Shown piece after piece: positions 11,948 through 24,060 of a stretch of 64,000 bases of DNA (its first letter is position 1; each line of letters starts with the position of its first letter). This stretch comes from Moringa oleifera (Eukaryota; Streptophyta; Magnoliopsida; Brassicales; Moringaceae). The translations under genes were made by a program, and so were the position numbers. Where the stretch lies: assembly GCA_021397835.1 (NCBI GenBank), contig JAJFZO010000034.1, positions 1,614,501-1,678,500 of the forward strand, written 5' to 3'. The notes under the pieces are model-generated. The model saw only the letters and a program-made list of their open reading frames with translations, was not told the DNA's origin and ran no database searches.

Positions 11948-13460
11948 TATGTCAAATGGTTGTGTTATTGAATCATTAATATGAATAATTGTTGTTTCCT
12001 TATTAGTTATTTGTAAGTTATTTTGGGATTCCCATTTCCATGTTCTTGTTTAGCCTTTGTGACCTGGTAATTGCTTTTAGGATTGAGAATGTACAGAAAA
12101 TCGGAATGACTGAAGAATAGTTTTGTTGTTTTTCTGATGAATTTTTAAAAAAACTAAATTAAATGCTCTTAATTTAAATTTTATAATATTAATTGTATCA
12201 ATTTTGTATTTAATTTTCTTAATTTGATTTAAATTGTAGAATGTCATTAGTTGTCTTAGACTGGGTTTATTGAAATTAAGGATTTTAATATGATGTTTTC
12301 AAAATTTTTAAAGAATTAAATAACATAATATGTGAAAAATTTTATATAATGGATTTTAATTTAAAACATTTTATGAATATAAAAATTATCTATCTATGAT
12401 TGTAAAGGATTTAGAAATTCTGAGAACTTTGGAAACTTTTTTTTTTTCACTTTATCAAAAATTTAATAAAAATATCATAAAAATTTCTTTAAAATTAAAG
12501 AGTACATTTAAAGTAAAATGTAAAATTTATTCAAATTAGTTTTAAAATATTGTAATAATAAAAATAATTATATTTTAGAACTAAAAATAATTAATATTAT
12601 TAGAATTAGGAGGTATCTTTCATGTTGTTATTATTTTATAATAATTAAAGATGATATTCAATTTAAATTTAATTAAAAATTATGATTGTTCATTCTATCA
12701 ATATCAATATTTAAATTAAAAACAAGTTTACGTTCTAAGTTTTAAATTTATTTTCTTATTTTGAGGAAAAGATCACTTTTAATATTAAGATCACCAACTA
12801 TTTAATGTTTCAACTTTTGATCCTTGAAAGAAAGCACCAAAGTGTGAAAAAGAGAAAAAGTACATTTTATTCAAAATATATTGTTGAATAATTTGTTAAT
12901 TTATTTTTTAATAAGAAAAAATAAAAAAACAAGAAGTATAAATCAATTATGATAAGTGTGATTAGTTTGAATTATAATTAATGACGGATGTGTTTGGTAT
13001 AAAAAAATATCAGAGAAAAAATAGTCATGACTTCATATTTAGATGTTAAAAGTTTAGACTGCAGTATATTCAGGTAGAGGAATATTCACAATGATTTGAA
13101 GTTTTTATTTAAATTATTTAATGAAATATTTATGTTAAATTAATTAATTTATATCATTTAATAAATAAAATTTTTATTTATAAATTTAAACAGACATATC
13201 TCTTTGTCAATTAAACTTAAATCGTTTTTTAAAACTAAATATTTTATGTATTTATTGAAATAATTTTATCTCATTTTAAGAAGATGAAATATTTGTTATT
13301 AAAATAATAAAGTAATTGTTTAAGTAGCATCATATATATATATATATACATTTGTTTTTTTTTTTTGTTGTTAAAAAAGTTGTTTCCCAAAAAAAAAAAG
13401 AGGACAGGATAATTTTTTGTGCCGATCGACGCGCTGAAACTACGCTAAAAGTTAACCAAT
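11948..13460. other. 3' flank of DUF2828 copy 1 and AT-rich spacer
   Basis: The first 150 bp are the copy 1 3' untranslated region, nearly identical to the region after the copy 2 3' half (17650-17790). The rest is AT-rich, with a (TA)n tract at about 13331-13350. No gene is seen. Confidence 0.65.
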
Positions 13461-13469
13461 AATATATAG

Positions 13470-13542
13470 CCACGTTTCAAATGCTGAATCATCTACGACG
13501 TGGCAGATACTAAATGTTTCACTTGTTATCAAAATTTTGGAC
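13470..13542 (+). promoter_or_regulatory. Conserved promoter block, DUF2828 copy 2 (pseudogene)
   Basis: CCACGTTTCA (13470-13479), GACGTGGCAGA (13497-13507) and GTTTCACTTGTT (from 13516) repeat the copy 1 arrangement at the same 28 and 18 bp offsets. The block has survived better than the coding region it precedes. Confidence 0.5.
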
Positions 13543-13639
13543 TGCGAAACTTGAGCTCAGTACTCTCTCGTCTATGTAATGTCAAGATTCAAGAACCAAC
13601 TCTTTGTCTTTCTTACCGAAGCCTGAGAGAATCTTCCTC

Positions 13640-14667
13640 CGACATGGGAATCTTACTCTTTTAAACCGTCGCATTCAACGTCTAAGAGAAACAGCCTCTA
13701 CTCCGCCACCTTAATATCGATTGAGAATCCATTCTGGGATTTCTTTTTCCACATCGTACCAAATACGTCGTCCGATGAGCTGATTCAACGTCTGGAGTTA
13801 GCCTTGTTGCACGATTCTTTGACCACTCTGAAACTCATCTGCAACCTTAGGACGGTGACAGGAACTTGGAAGTCTGAGAAGGAAGTTTCTATATGGCTGT
13901 ATTTTTGCTCCATAAGAATTATCTGAAAACCTTCACTCATAATCTTGTGACTTCAGCTAATTTCTGATATCTCAAGCACTTGATAGAGATTTTGTATCGC
14001 ATCATTGAAGGGCCCGAGTGTACGAATTAATATCGCCAATCAAAAACGACAAAATAGAAATAGGTTAAAGGGACATTCTGGGAAAGTCAAGAATCGAGGA
14101 ATATTTAAGCCAGACGGCGAGGGAAAAATGGAAATCTCAGAGTCAGAAAAAGAAATGGGCGAAGCAATTGATAAAGAGAAAGGTAACATTTTTGAGGAAG
14201 CAGAGAGATTGTTAAGGCAAAGATAGCATTAGATAAGTACAAATCTGACGCTAATTTTTGTTTTTGTTTGATATCATTGCTGATGTGTTTGCTGAGCTTT
14301 TGAAATCCGAAATGAAGTATTTGAGTTCTGGGGAGGAGCATAAGACCTCATTGACTTTTGAGGCGATTGCGAGGAGGATTTTCCCTCTAGAGAACGATAG
14401 AGTATGAAGGGATTGAAAGGGCGCTTTACATGTGCACGGTTAGAAATAGGTTGAAGAAACAAGTTCTTGTGCCATTGCACGAGGCACTTGAATTGTCTGA
14501 GGTATATATGAATGCAAACCATTGGAATTCTCTCCCTTATAACATGGTTGCTTGAAAAAGGGTTTGTTTTCGAAGCACGATGAAGAGAGGTTTAGGGAAT
14601 ATCTTGAGAATGTTAAGAGTGGGAAGGCTAAGATAACAACAGGGATATTACTTCCCCATGATATTTT
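13640..14667 (+). pseudogene. DUF2828 copy 2, 5' half (pseudogene)
   Basis: Base-level similarity to copy 1 from about 10030 to 11161, and to copy 3. The region around the start codon is deleted: the 5' leader runs straight into the equivalent of the copy 3 sequence near 20270. Many stops and frameshifts follow, for example near 13925, 13966 and 14030. Recognisable pieces are the DFFFHIVP-like segment near 13740, the Lys-rich linker near 14090-14210 and GLFSKHDEERFREYLENVKSG near 14560-14620. Similarity stops at TTACTTCCCCATGA near 14667, the point at which the 3' half at 16888 resumes. Confidence 0.85.
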
Positions 14668-14737
14668 GATGCCACAGAATACTGGAAATTATGAGAAAGT
14701 TTGCCGCACGATAAACCATGCAGTAATTTCCAATGTA

Positions 14738-15145
14738 CATGTAATCAAGTTGCCTTTCCATGGCTCCTCACTGAGCTCTGAAACCAACAAACCAAGTGCC
14801 GTCGACATGTCTAACGGTATCCCCATCATACTCAATGAAACGCTATCGATAGCCATACAACTCTTGCACTATCCTTTCTTGACCAGATCCTTTAACTATT
14901 CTTGCCCAGTGAAGCTCAGCAACTTCCCTACCATCTGCATCATTCAAGGGCCCAGTAAATCTCATCTCACAGGGAAGTAATGCTCCGCTGCAATCTTACC
15001 TTTCTCACTCTTTACATTCTCATCCCTCAAATCTCTCTTTATCGTGCTTAGTAAACATGCCTTCGTAAATTTTCATTGCGAAAGAAGCCATGCCCATTGT
15101 AAGGGAGAGAGTTCCACTGCATACACGCATATACACATATCGTCT
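14738..15145 (-). pseudogene. Inverted DUF2828 fragment inside copy 2
   Basis: Read on the minus strand from about 15145 to 14738, this matches copy 1 from roughly 10985 to 11385, including CTCTCCCTTACAATGG, AGCACGATAAAGAGAGATTT and GGTTTGTTGGTTTCAGAGCT, through the vWA MIDAS region. It is therefore an inverted piece of the same family. It carries frameshifts and cannot be translated. Immediately to the left (about 14676-14728) lies a short forward piece equivalent to copy 1 11585-11635. The arm at about 14960-15145 covers the same family region as the forward segment at 14490-14665, giving an imperfect inverted repeat. Confidence 0.85.
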
Positions 15146-16887
15146 TGGGTCACAATGTTAGCAGCTTAATTCATGAAATATCACCTCGAAAGGACTATTC
15201 TCATGTGATTGAGGTTGTGAGAAAATAGATTCTTCATGCTTGTTTAGACAATATTGTCATTGTAGTTGATTCATCCTTTTCATGTTTTGTTGCTTCAGAG
15301 AGGCTTGTTTCATATGTACATGCACCAATATAATTCAATTTTGCAGTAGCTTCCTACCTTTTTTCTTCTTTTTATCCCTTTGTTTCTCTTTTGCTTTTGT
15401 ATTTTCAAATTACATTAAAGGGATTTTTTTTTAAACTGCCGCTGCAAGGGGTATGTTGGGAAATAATCGGCATCAGTAAGTTTTTTTTTTTTGAGCACTC
15501 ATTTTTATGGAGGTTTTTAAATGTTCTTTTTCGTAATTACAAACATATCATGGATTAAGATACGAAAGGTCACCATTTGAAAACATCAGTTTTTTTTTTT
15601 TTTTTTTCTCTTTCGTTCTTTCATTTTCTTCTCAACGTCAACGTTATTTTTAGATAATTTGTGATCAAATTTTTTGCTTTTAATATTATCAATAGCGTAA
15701 TAATTATCAATGATAAATTTTCAAGTTATTTTTGTCTCTATCGTTTTAATAGATATTCGATAAGTTTTTTTTTTTTTTCACTATGATGATTCTTCAAGAT
15801 TGATGATTCAGTTTTCATATTTAAGTGCTGTCTACTTATACTTTTTGTTATTATTAAATTAATTGTTCATTACATAGACTATTTGAAAATAAAAAAATAT
15901 TAAAAATATGGATAACGTGTTTTGAAATGTAGAGGCTTAGTTCTTATAATCGTGGGTGTTTTTTTGAAAAAACATGCGCTATTAGGTTAAAAATACATGC
16001 AAGGATCATGTATTATTTTTAAATTGTGATATGTTTTCAGAAAACATGTATTTTTTTTTTTAATATCGTATCTTAATATTTAAATATTTTAAAATAATTT
16101 TTGATTTCGTTTATTAAATAATGAGGTTCATGGATTAACTTAGATTGTTTTATGTTTTGTTTATATTTTCATAGAATAATTTATGTTTATTGTTTGTTTA
16201 TAATATTTACTTTGTTGGATATATGCGGAGGAGTTTATCACTCCTAAATGTTAGTGAAAAACAAGCAAAGCTAAAGTCCTTTAGAATTGTCACAATGATG
16301 TAATCTCAACAATAGATGATGTTTTTAATAAGCTTTATTAGAAACATCATCTTCAACAATTCATACCACATATATGATTTTTTTTTTTTTATACTTTATG
16401 TAACTATATTCACTTTTTTTTTTTAAAAAAAAACAACTTTTCAATAAAATAGTTTATAATTTTATTGTTTTGCTTATTTACTTCCATGTATATTTTGTGT
16501 AAATTTGTGTGATTTGATAGTGCCATCAGTTTAACATGAATAATAAAGACGTTAAGTTGTCCCAATACTTTAATGAGAATTTAATAAAAGATCACATTAA
16601 AATTCAGTAAACAAAATATTCACAATTAAAGTAAGTTTTTTGATTATAGGTTTTTATTTATTATTTTATATAATATTTTCATATTTCTGACTTATATAAT
16701 ATTGTGGTGTCTTTATATATGAAATAGGGGAAAGTATCCTAATTTCGTGTTTTATTTTACATTCCCTCTCTTCTCTTTGCTGTTTTGCGGACTCCTTGCT
16801 CTACCTTCAATCTTCAACCGTCCATTTATGTGACGATTTTCGTCCACGATGAGGATCAAGCTCTCTGAAAATTTGTGTAGCATCAAG
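15146..16887. other. Remainder of the sequence separating the two copy 2 halves
   Basis: About 1.7 kb with poly-T tracts (near 15481, 15590, 15768, 16380) and no recognised gene. A coding-like but broken stretch lies near 15200-15330. Together with 14668-15145 it forms a block of about 2.2 kb between two family-collinear halves and looks like inserted DNA. I found no convincing terminal inverted repeats, so the mechanism is open. Confidence 0.5.
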
Positions 16888-17690
16888 ATTATTAGGTCCT
16901 TGAATGATGCAGACGGTGGGGAAGTTGCTGAGCTTCAATGGGCAAGAATGGTTGAAGATCTGACCGAGAAAGGAAAGCTCAGTAATTGCATGGCTGTCTG
17001 TGATGCTTCAGGGAGTATAATGGGATACCGATGGAGGTGCGTGTGGCTCGCTGTTTGTTGGTTCGGAGCCGTGAAAGGGCAAGTTGATTACATTCAGTGA
17101 GAATCCTCAGTTTCAGTTGATTGAAGGTGATAGTTTTAGATCCAGGATCGAATTCATTAGAAATATGGACTGGGGTTACAACGCTGATTTTCAGAAAGTT
17201 TTTTACAGGATTTTAGAAGTTGCAGTGCTGGAAAGCTGAGTGAAGATCAGATGATAAAGAGGTCATTCGTGTTTAGCGATATGGAGCTTGAAGATGCTAC
17301 TGGGAATTCTGGGAAAGCTTCCCACATGATAAATCATAGAGAATATCCCTCATTTGGGGCCCGAATGGTAGCTCTTAAAGGACAGATCTATTAAGCAATG
17401 GGAAACAGATTATCATACAGAGGAAATTCAGCGAGAGTGGATGCAGTAAGGTACCAGAGATTGTGTTTTGGAACCTGAGGAACTCATCATCGACCCCAGT
17501 GGTTGCTACACAGACTGGTGTGGCTCTGGTTAGTGGGTACCCGAAGAATCTACTGACTCTGTTCTTGAAGGAAGGTGGAATTCAGAATCCTGAGCTGGTG
17601 ATGGAACTAGCCATTGCTGGTCCAGAGTATAAGAAGTTTCTTCTGTATGATTCAAATGTCAAATGGTTGTGTTATTGAATCATTAATATG
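16888..17690 (+). pseudogene. DUF2828 copy 2, 3' half (pseudogene)
   Basis: Begins at ATTATTAGGTCCTTGAATGA, equivalent to copy 1 11162, and continues to the stop region and 3' UTR. Similarity to copy 1 is very high, by eye well above that of the 5' half. The MIDAS region reads D-A-S-G-S, but a 1-base loss just after it (near 17025) and further indels (near 17045-17085, 17235, 17375 and 17415) destroy the frame. The last segment, 17463-17678, is open and matches the copy 1 C-terminus (TGVALVSGY, LLTLFL, AIAGPEYKK), but its stop is displaced. Either it is the other half of copy 2 or a separate, younger partial duplicate. Confidence 0.85.
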
Positions 17691-17799
17691 AATAATTGTT
17701 GTTTCCTTATTAGTTATTTTTGGGATCCCATTTCCATTTCCATGTTCTTGTTCAGTCTTCTGACCTGGTAATGGCTTTTAGGATTGACAACACATAAAA

Positions 17800-19940
17800 C
17801 ATTTTCAAACAAGTTCAAATTTATATTAAATTATATCTTATTTAAAAATTAATGATATTTGATCTTTTTATAACCACCTTTGATTTTAAAATTTTCATAA
17901 ATTTAAAAAAATATTTTAATTGCTATTAAAAATAAAAAATTTAGATGTTAAAAATTACTTTTAAAAATTATATTATCAAAAATTTTAAATTTTTTTTAAA
18001 TTAAATAAAATAAACAAATAACGAGATTTGTTTGAGTAATTTTTTAAAATATTTTAACCATAAAAATACTATTAGTTTTTTCATAATAATTTTCACTAAA
18101 AATATCCGTAAATGGAGATTTGTTTAAAAATATTAACTAAAGAAAAATACTTCAAAATTTGGAAAAATCAAATAACATAAATATAAAAATTTTAATTAAA
18201 ATTTTGTTATAATTATAAAAAATATCAAATTTATCAATATAAAAAAACTTCAAATTTTAAAAAACATAATTTTTTATTGAATAGTGTTTCTATAGAACCC
18301 TGATAACAGGCCCTTTTATCTTTCCAAAATAACATTACACTCTCTTGTTCAAAGTCAATGTTATCAACAAGGATATTTTCATCTTTTTCTTATTTTTCAC
18401 TGGAGAGGAGTTGGTACAGCCAGTGAAGAAGACAAAGAATTGCTTTTTGTAATTCTTTTATATTTACTTTTTTTTTTTTAAATTAGGAAACCATCACCTC
18501 TAGTACTAAAAACACCAATTATTCAATATTTTACTATTTTATACTTGAAAGCACCAAACTACGAAAAAGAAAATAAATACACTTTATTTAAAATATATTA
18601 TTAAATAATTAATTTAATTAGTTTTTAAAAATAAAAATAAGATAGCATGAATTAATTGCATTTAACATGTGTGATTAGATTAAATTACATTTAATATTGT
18701 TATGTTTTTGATATTAATTAATTATTTTATTATTAATAAAAATTAAAATTAATTTTAAGTGTTTTTAAAAAATAAATAAAAGAGTATTATTTTTAGAGAA
18801 ACTGGATGCCATAGAGAAAAAAGTTCGCCTCACTTGATCTGATATAATAGACAGTATGATCTCTAATTAGGTTATGTAAATTATTAAATTTTTATATTAT
18901 TATATTAAAAAGTAATTATTAATTAAAAAATTTTGATTTGAATTTTAATCAAATTGATTATAAAAAATTAATGATATTTTTATCATTAAAATATTTGAAG
19001 AATTACTCAAATAAATTTTATTACTTATTTTGATTTTATTTTTTAAATTTTTAAAAAATTAATTAATGAGATATTTTTATGATTTTTTGAAATTTTGATA
19101 GTTTAATTTTTTGAAATATATTTCAATATTTAAAATTTTTATTTTTTGACATTTAAATAATTTTTTAATTGTAAAAAAATTTTAAATCAGAATTTATTAT
19201 AAAAAATTTCAAATTTAAATATTTTCATTTATTAAAATTTTAGATAAATTTAAATTTTGCTATAAATAAGGTTTGTTTAAAAATCAACTCCATAAAATCA
19301 TGATATTTACTCTTTGTTACTAATCAAACTTTTATATTTAAAAAATAATAAATCAAATTTTATTTTATCAATTTAGTCAAAATTAAATTTTATAAAAAAT
19401 TTAAAAATTAAAAATATTCAAATTAAAGTTTTTATATAACTAATTTGGACTTAAAATTTTTATAGATGTAAAAAAATATTTAAAATATTATTACAAAAAA
19501 TTTTAAAATTATTTAAATATCAAAAATACATATTTTTAAAGTTATACTTCTAAAGTTTTAAAAAAAATTTATAAAAAATAAAATTTTCATAAAAATTATT
19601 TAAATTTAGATGTTGGATTCAAAATAAAATAAAAAATTTATTTTAATCATTTTAAAGCATTTTAATAAAAAAATATTTTTAATTTTTTATTATTTTAATT
19701 AAAATTAACTGCTAAATTAAAATTTAATTAAAATTAAATTAATTATTTTTAACCATAAAAATTTAATTAATACTAGAAAATAAATTTTATAAAAATTTTA
19801 CCTTCCAAAAATTTTTTAAAGCCAGAAGTTGTTTCCACAGAAGGTGTTCCCTAGGAAAGAGGGACGATCTATCTTTTGTGCATGCAGATCGACGCTATGA
19901 ATCTACATTAGTACGACGTGACACTAAACTTGTTCAGTAA
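17800..19940. repeat. Very AT-rich spacer with MITE/fold-back-like sequence
   Basis: Over 2 kb of A/T-rich sequence rich in AAATTTTAAAA-type words. At about 19290-19470 it closely resembles the left arm of the fold-back element at 60227-60735 (shared order: TAATCAAA, TTTAAAAAATAATAAAT, TTTAGTC, ATTCAAATT). No gene is present. Confidence 0.45.
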
Positions 19941-19947
19941 TATCCAG

Positions 19948-20024
19948 CCACGTTTCAAATGCTGAAGAATCGAGCACGTGGCAGACACTGAATGCTTCAC
20001 TTGTTTTCAAGATTTTAGACCGCC
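19948..20024 (+). promoter_or_regulatory. Conserved promoter block, DUF2828 copy 3
   Basis: CCACGTTTCA (19948-19957), then CACGTGGC (19975-19982, a perfect G-box/ABRE core), then GCTTCACTTGTTTTCAAGAT from 19994. Spacing is the same as for copies 1 and 2. Here the second box is CACGTGG where the others have GACGTGG. Confidence 0.55.
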
Positions 20025-20154
20025 AAACACGAGGTCAAGACTCTCTTTCTGTATATATTGCCTCATGATCCAATTTTTCAATACGAGATTAAGAGTCTCA
20101 TGTCTAAAGACTCAAAGAACAAATTCTTCAGCTTTCTTATCATAGCCTGACAAT

Positions 20155-22172
20155 ATGTCATCTAGAAGTCAGCTTCTTGGCCCGCCGTCGGTAACCTGTA
20201 AACCACCATCAGATTTTCCCTACAACAGTCTCATACTAAACCCACCAAATGTTTACCATGAAAGTCAATCTTCCTTCGACATGGGAATCCTATTCTTTCC
20301 AATCGCAACAGCCAATGGGTTTGACAGAAAACTACTACGCCACCTTGCTATCGACCGGAAATCCATGCTTGGATTTCTTTTTCCACGTCGTGCCCGATAC
20401 GCCGTCGGATGAGCTGATTAAACGGCTGGAGTTAGCCTGGACTGATGATGCTTCGACCACCTTGAAACTCATGTGCAACCTTAGGGGGGTGAGTGGAACC
20501 GGTAAGTCTGACAAGGAAGGTTTCTATACGCCGGCATTTTGGCTCCATAACAACCACCCGAAAATCCTGGCTCTTAATCTTGCGGCTTTGGCTGATTTCG
20601 GGTATCTCAAGGACTTGCCAGAGATTCTGTATCGGATCCTCGAAGGGCCCGTGTGTAGGAATATTGCTAAACAAGAACGGCGGAATAGAAACAGGTTGAA
20701 GCGACGTTCTTGGAAAGTCAAGAATCGGGGAATGTCTAAGCCAGACAGGAGGGAAAAATTGATATCTCAGAGCAAAAAGAAGAGAGTATCATAAAGAACT
20801 TAGAAGAAATGGGTGAGGCAATTGATAAAGAGAAGGCAAGGTTTTTGAGGAAGCAGAGAGAGATTGCTGATTGCTAAGGCAAAGATAGCTTTAGATAAGT
20901 GCAAATCTGACGTTAATTACCGGTTTTTGTTTGACTGCGTGGCTGATGTGTTTGCTGAGCTTTTGAAATCCGATTTGAAGCATTTGAGTTCTGGGGATGT
21001 GCATAGGGTCCGTTTTGCTGCCAAATGGTGCCCTTCTATTGATTCTTCATATGATAAGGCTACGTTGATCTGTGAAGCGATCGCAAGGAGGATTTTCCCT
21101 CGGGAGAATGATAAAGAGAATGATGGGATTGAAGAGGCGCATTACTCGTATAGGGTCAGAGATAGGTTGAGGAAACAAATCCAGGTGCCATTGCGCGAGG
21201 CTCTTGAATTGCCTAAGCTGTATATGAGTGCTAGCCAGTGGAATTCTCTCCCTTACAATAGGGTTGCTTATGTGGCTATGAAAAACTACACTGGTCTCTT
21301 TGTGAAGCACGATAAAGAGAGATTTGAGGAGTATATTGCGAATGTGAATAGTGGGAAGGGAATGATTACAGCAGGGGCATTACTTCTCCATGAGATTATC
21401 AGGTTCCGGAGATTGAATGTAGGAGATGGTGGGGAAGTTGCTGAGCTTCAGTGGGAAAGAATGGCTGAGGATCTTGCTCAGAAAGGGAAGCTCAAGAATT
21501 GTGTGCATATCTGTGATGTTTCATTGAGTATGACAGGGATCACAATGGATGTCTGTGGCACTCAGTTTGTTGGTTTCAGAGCTCAGTGAGGAGCCGTGGA
21601 AGGGCAAGTTGATAACATTTAGTGCGGATCCTGAGTTTCACTTGATTGAAGGTGACAGTCGTAAGTCGAAGACTGAGTTCATTAGGAGCATGGCTGTGTC
21701 TAGCGACACAGATTTTGGGAAAGTCTTTGATAGGATCTTGGAGGGAAAGCTGAGTGAAGATCAGATGATAAAGAGGTTATTCGTGTTTAGTGATATGGAG
21801 TTTGAAATTGCTACTGGGAGTTATGAGAAAGTTTGCCACATGATAAACCATGCAGATTGTTACTCATTTGAGGCCCGGACAGCAGCTCTTAAGGAGAGAT
21901 CCAAAATGCAATGGGAAACAGACTATGAAGTTATACAGAGGAAATACAGGGAGAGTGGATACAGCAAGGTGCCAGAGATTGTGTTTTGGAACCAAAGGAA
22001 GTCGTCCTCGACACCAATGGTTGCTAGGCAGACTGGTGTTGCACTGGTTAGTGGGTATTCGAAGAATATACTGTCTCTGTTCTTGGAGGGAGGTGGATTT
22101 CAGAGCCCTGAGCATGTAATGGAAGCAGCAATTGCTGGTGCAGAGTACAAGAAACTTGTTCTATATGATTGA
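20155..22172 (+). pseudogene. DUF2828 copy 3, near full length, frameshifted
   Basis: Collinear with copy 1 from the start (MSSRSQLLGPPSV) to the same C-terminal end (EYKKLVLYD), but the frame changes at least four times. The changes are a shift and internal deletion at about 20280-20310, a 1-base loss at about 20745, a 7-bp tandem duplication (GATTGCT) at about 20863-20876 that restores the previous frame, and a 2-base loss at about 21556 just after the MIDAS motif. The segments 20864-21589 and 21549-22172 overlap in different frames. MIDAS residues D-V-S-L-S persist. As the sequence stands it cannot give a full-length protein. Assembly error is possible, but four independent lesions make a pseudogene more likely. 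Confidence 0.85.
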
Positions 22173-23919
22173 AATGTCAAATGGTTGTGTCAATTTCACT
22201 ATCGAAACTGAATGTTTCTCATAACTAGTTCTTTTTAAGTCACTTTTTAACTCCCATTTGCTATTTCTTGTTTCCTCTTGCTACACTGTGATCTCTTTTA
22301 GAGCAGATGACATGTCGACTTTAGGATGGATTGCCCCAGAAAATCTTATCCATCTTCCCTAATACCTATCCCAGAACTATTCAAATCCATAAAAACATTT
22401 GAGTATATATCTAGAACAAGCTGCCATCAAGAACTGCATTCTGTAGAGAAACCATCGAAGCATAAACCTTAATTAACCTAGCTTCTTGAATTTCCATGCC
22501 AGTTAAGTCAATATAGGGCCTAAGAAACATAATACAAGCAAAAAATAACCCTCTCACAAGCTCAGGAAAACAAGCCGGCTTAAATCCTTACGTCACAGAT
22601 TCAGTCATTTTTCTTCGTTTTCATGTTGTACATTGGAGGGTCACAAAAGCATTAAGTGTCTATTGAAAACAAATAATCGCTGAGCAGCATTATTGCACAT
22701 AGTTTTCACACATTCAGCTGAGTTCCTCGAAGTTCGTGCCCAACTATGTTCTTCTCACTGATTCTTCTATAATTTTCATGCTTCAGGTTTAAACTTTACG
22801 GCTAGTAATGACAAATCTACTATTTTGTTGAACATGCCTCTTCCACACCAATCTTCAATTAACTTGCATATTGTCAAAATCTATGGGCTTTTAGCTTCTT
22901 TCTTAGATTTGTCTACCATTGTTAAAATATATGAACCTACAATGTTTTTTCGCTTGCATTTTTGTATTGTTCGGTTCATATATTCGTGTTAAAAGAAAAA
23001 ACATTGTTTGATGGTTATGGCATGTGTCTTGAGTCTTGTGATTCTGGGACTGAACTTAGCTTACAATGATGATTCTTGACGGATGAGAAACTGTTCATCA
23101 GGAAAAATAAGCAAGCTTTTAAGTTGGCAATTCAGTCACAGAAGTAAATGCCTAAAACAGAAAAAAGAAGATGTCTGAAGTCCATAAATGGCAGCCAGCA
23201 TTTTAGACATGTTTGATCTCATTGATGTAGAGCTAGTTTCTGCTCCAGTGAAGGTATCTCTTGCCTGTGGACACTGCATAATATATCTAGTTGTTCTCTT
23301 ACATATCAGATAAATATACTTGCAGTCTGCTCTGTGTTGGCATGAAGTTAATGGTCATATCAGTTCATCAGACTTTGCATTTTCAGGTAATTAAGTTGTT
23401 CTGTAAAATAGATCATGCAGTGGATCAAGAGTTGGGTTTGGCCCCAGTAAATTATGTAAAACGAGGCATATACATTCTTGTACTAAGTCCTCTATATATT
23501 AACTCCATCGTTCCTAATTATAAAATAATATGCTCTTACTTGGAAGTTTAATTGAACGTACTTATCCTCATATGCTTTTCAGACTAGTAATTAGTGAAGA
23601 CAATGGTTGAAGTAATACAGATGCATTATCATGGGTAAGACAAGTTATTGAAGTTAGAAAAGATGCCTTATTCCATGCAGGACCCACTGGTACTTTGCAA
23701 GAACAATTTGACTCAACCATTAAAGACTGAATTAGACATTTTATTTAAAGAATATTTGACTTTGATTTGTATGTTAAGATCCTTTATATATTAGGTTATT
23801 TCACAAACAGCTTCTAATCTTCCGATGTCGTTCCAAATTTAATATAGATTTGGGATTTTAATCTACCACCTACATTTTCTTTCTTCTCGACCACCTACAC
23901 ACATACAAACACTCATATA

Positions 23920-23952
<33 letters not shown>

Positions 23953-24060
23953 TGTGTATGGATGCTAGCCCAAATCCATAATAAGAGAGAAGTATTGTTA
24001 TGGCTAAGAAGGAATGCTTATTATCAAATTTAGTAAAAAGAAACAAGTGAGTGCACCCTA
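22173..24060. other. Intergenic region between the DUF2828 array and the PRP cluster
   Basis: No gene is established. Two short coding-like stretches appear on the plus strand, near 23190-23255 (MFDLIDVELVSAPVK followed by a GT) and near 23620-23730 (WVRQVIEVRKDALFHAGP), interrupted and unrecognised. A (GT)n(AT)n microsatellite lies at 23921-23956. Confidence 0.5.

Noticed and set aside
23190..23740. Coding-like snippets MFDLIDVELVSAPVK and WVRQVIEVRKDALFHAGP
   Set aside because: Too short and interrupted to support a gene; noted only as possible relics.
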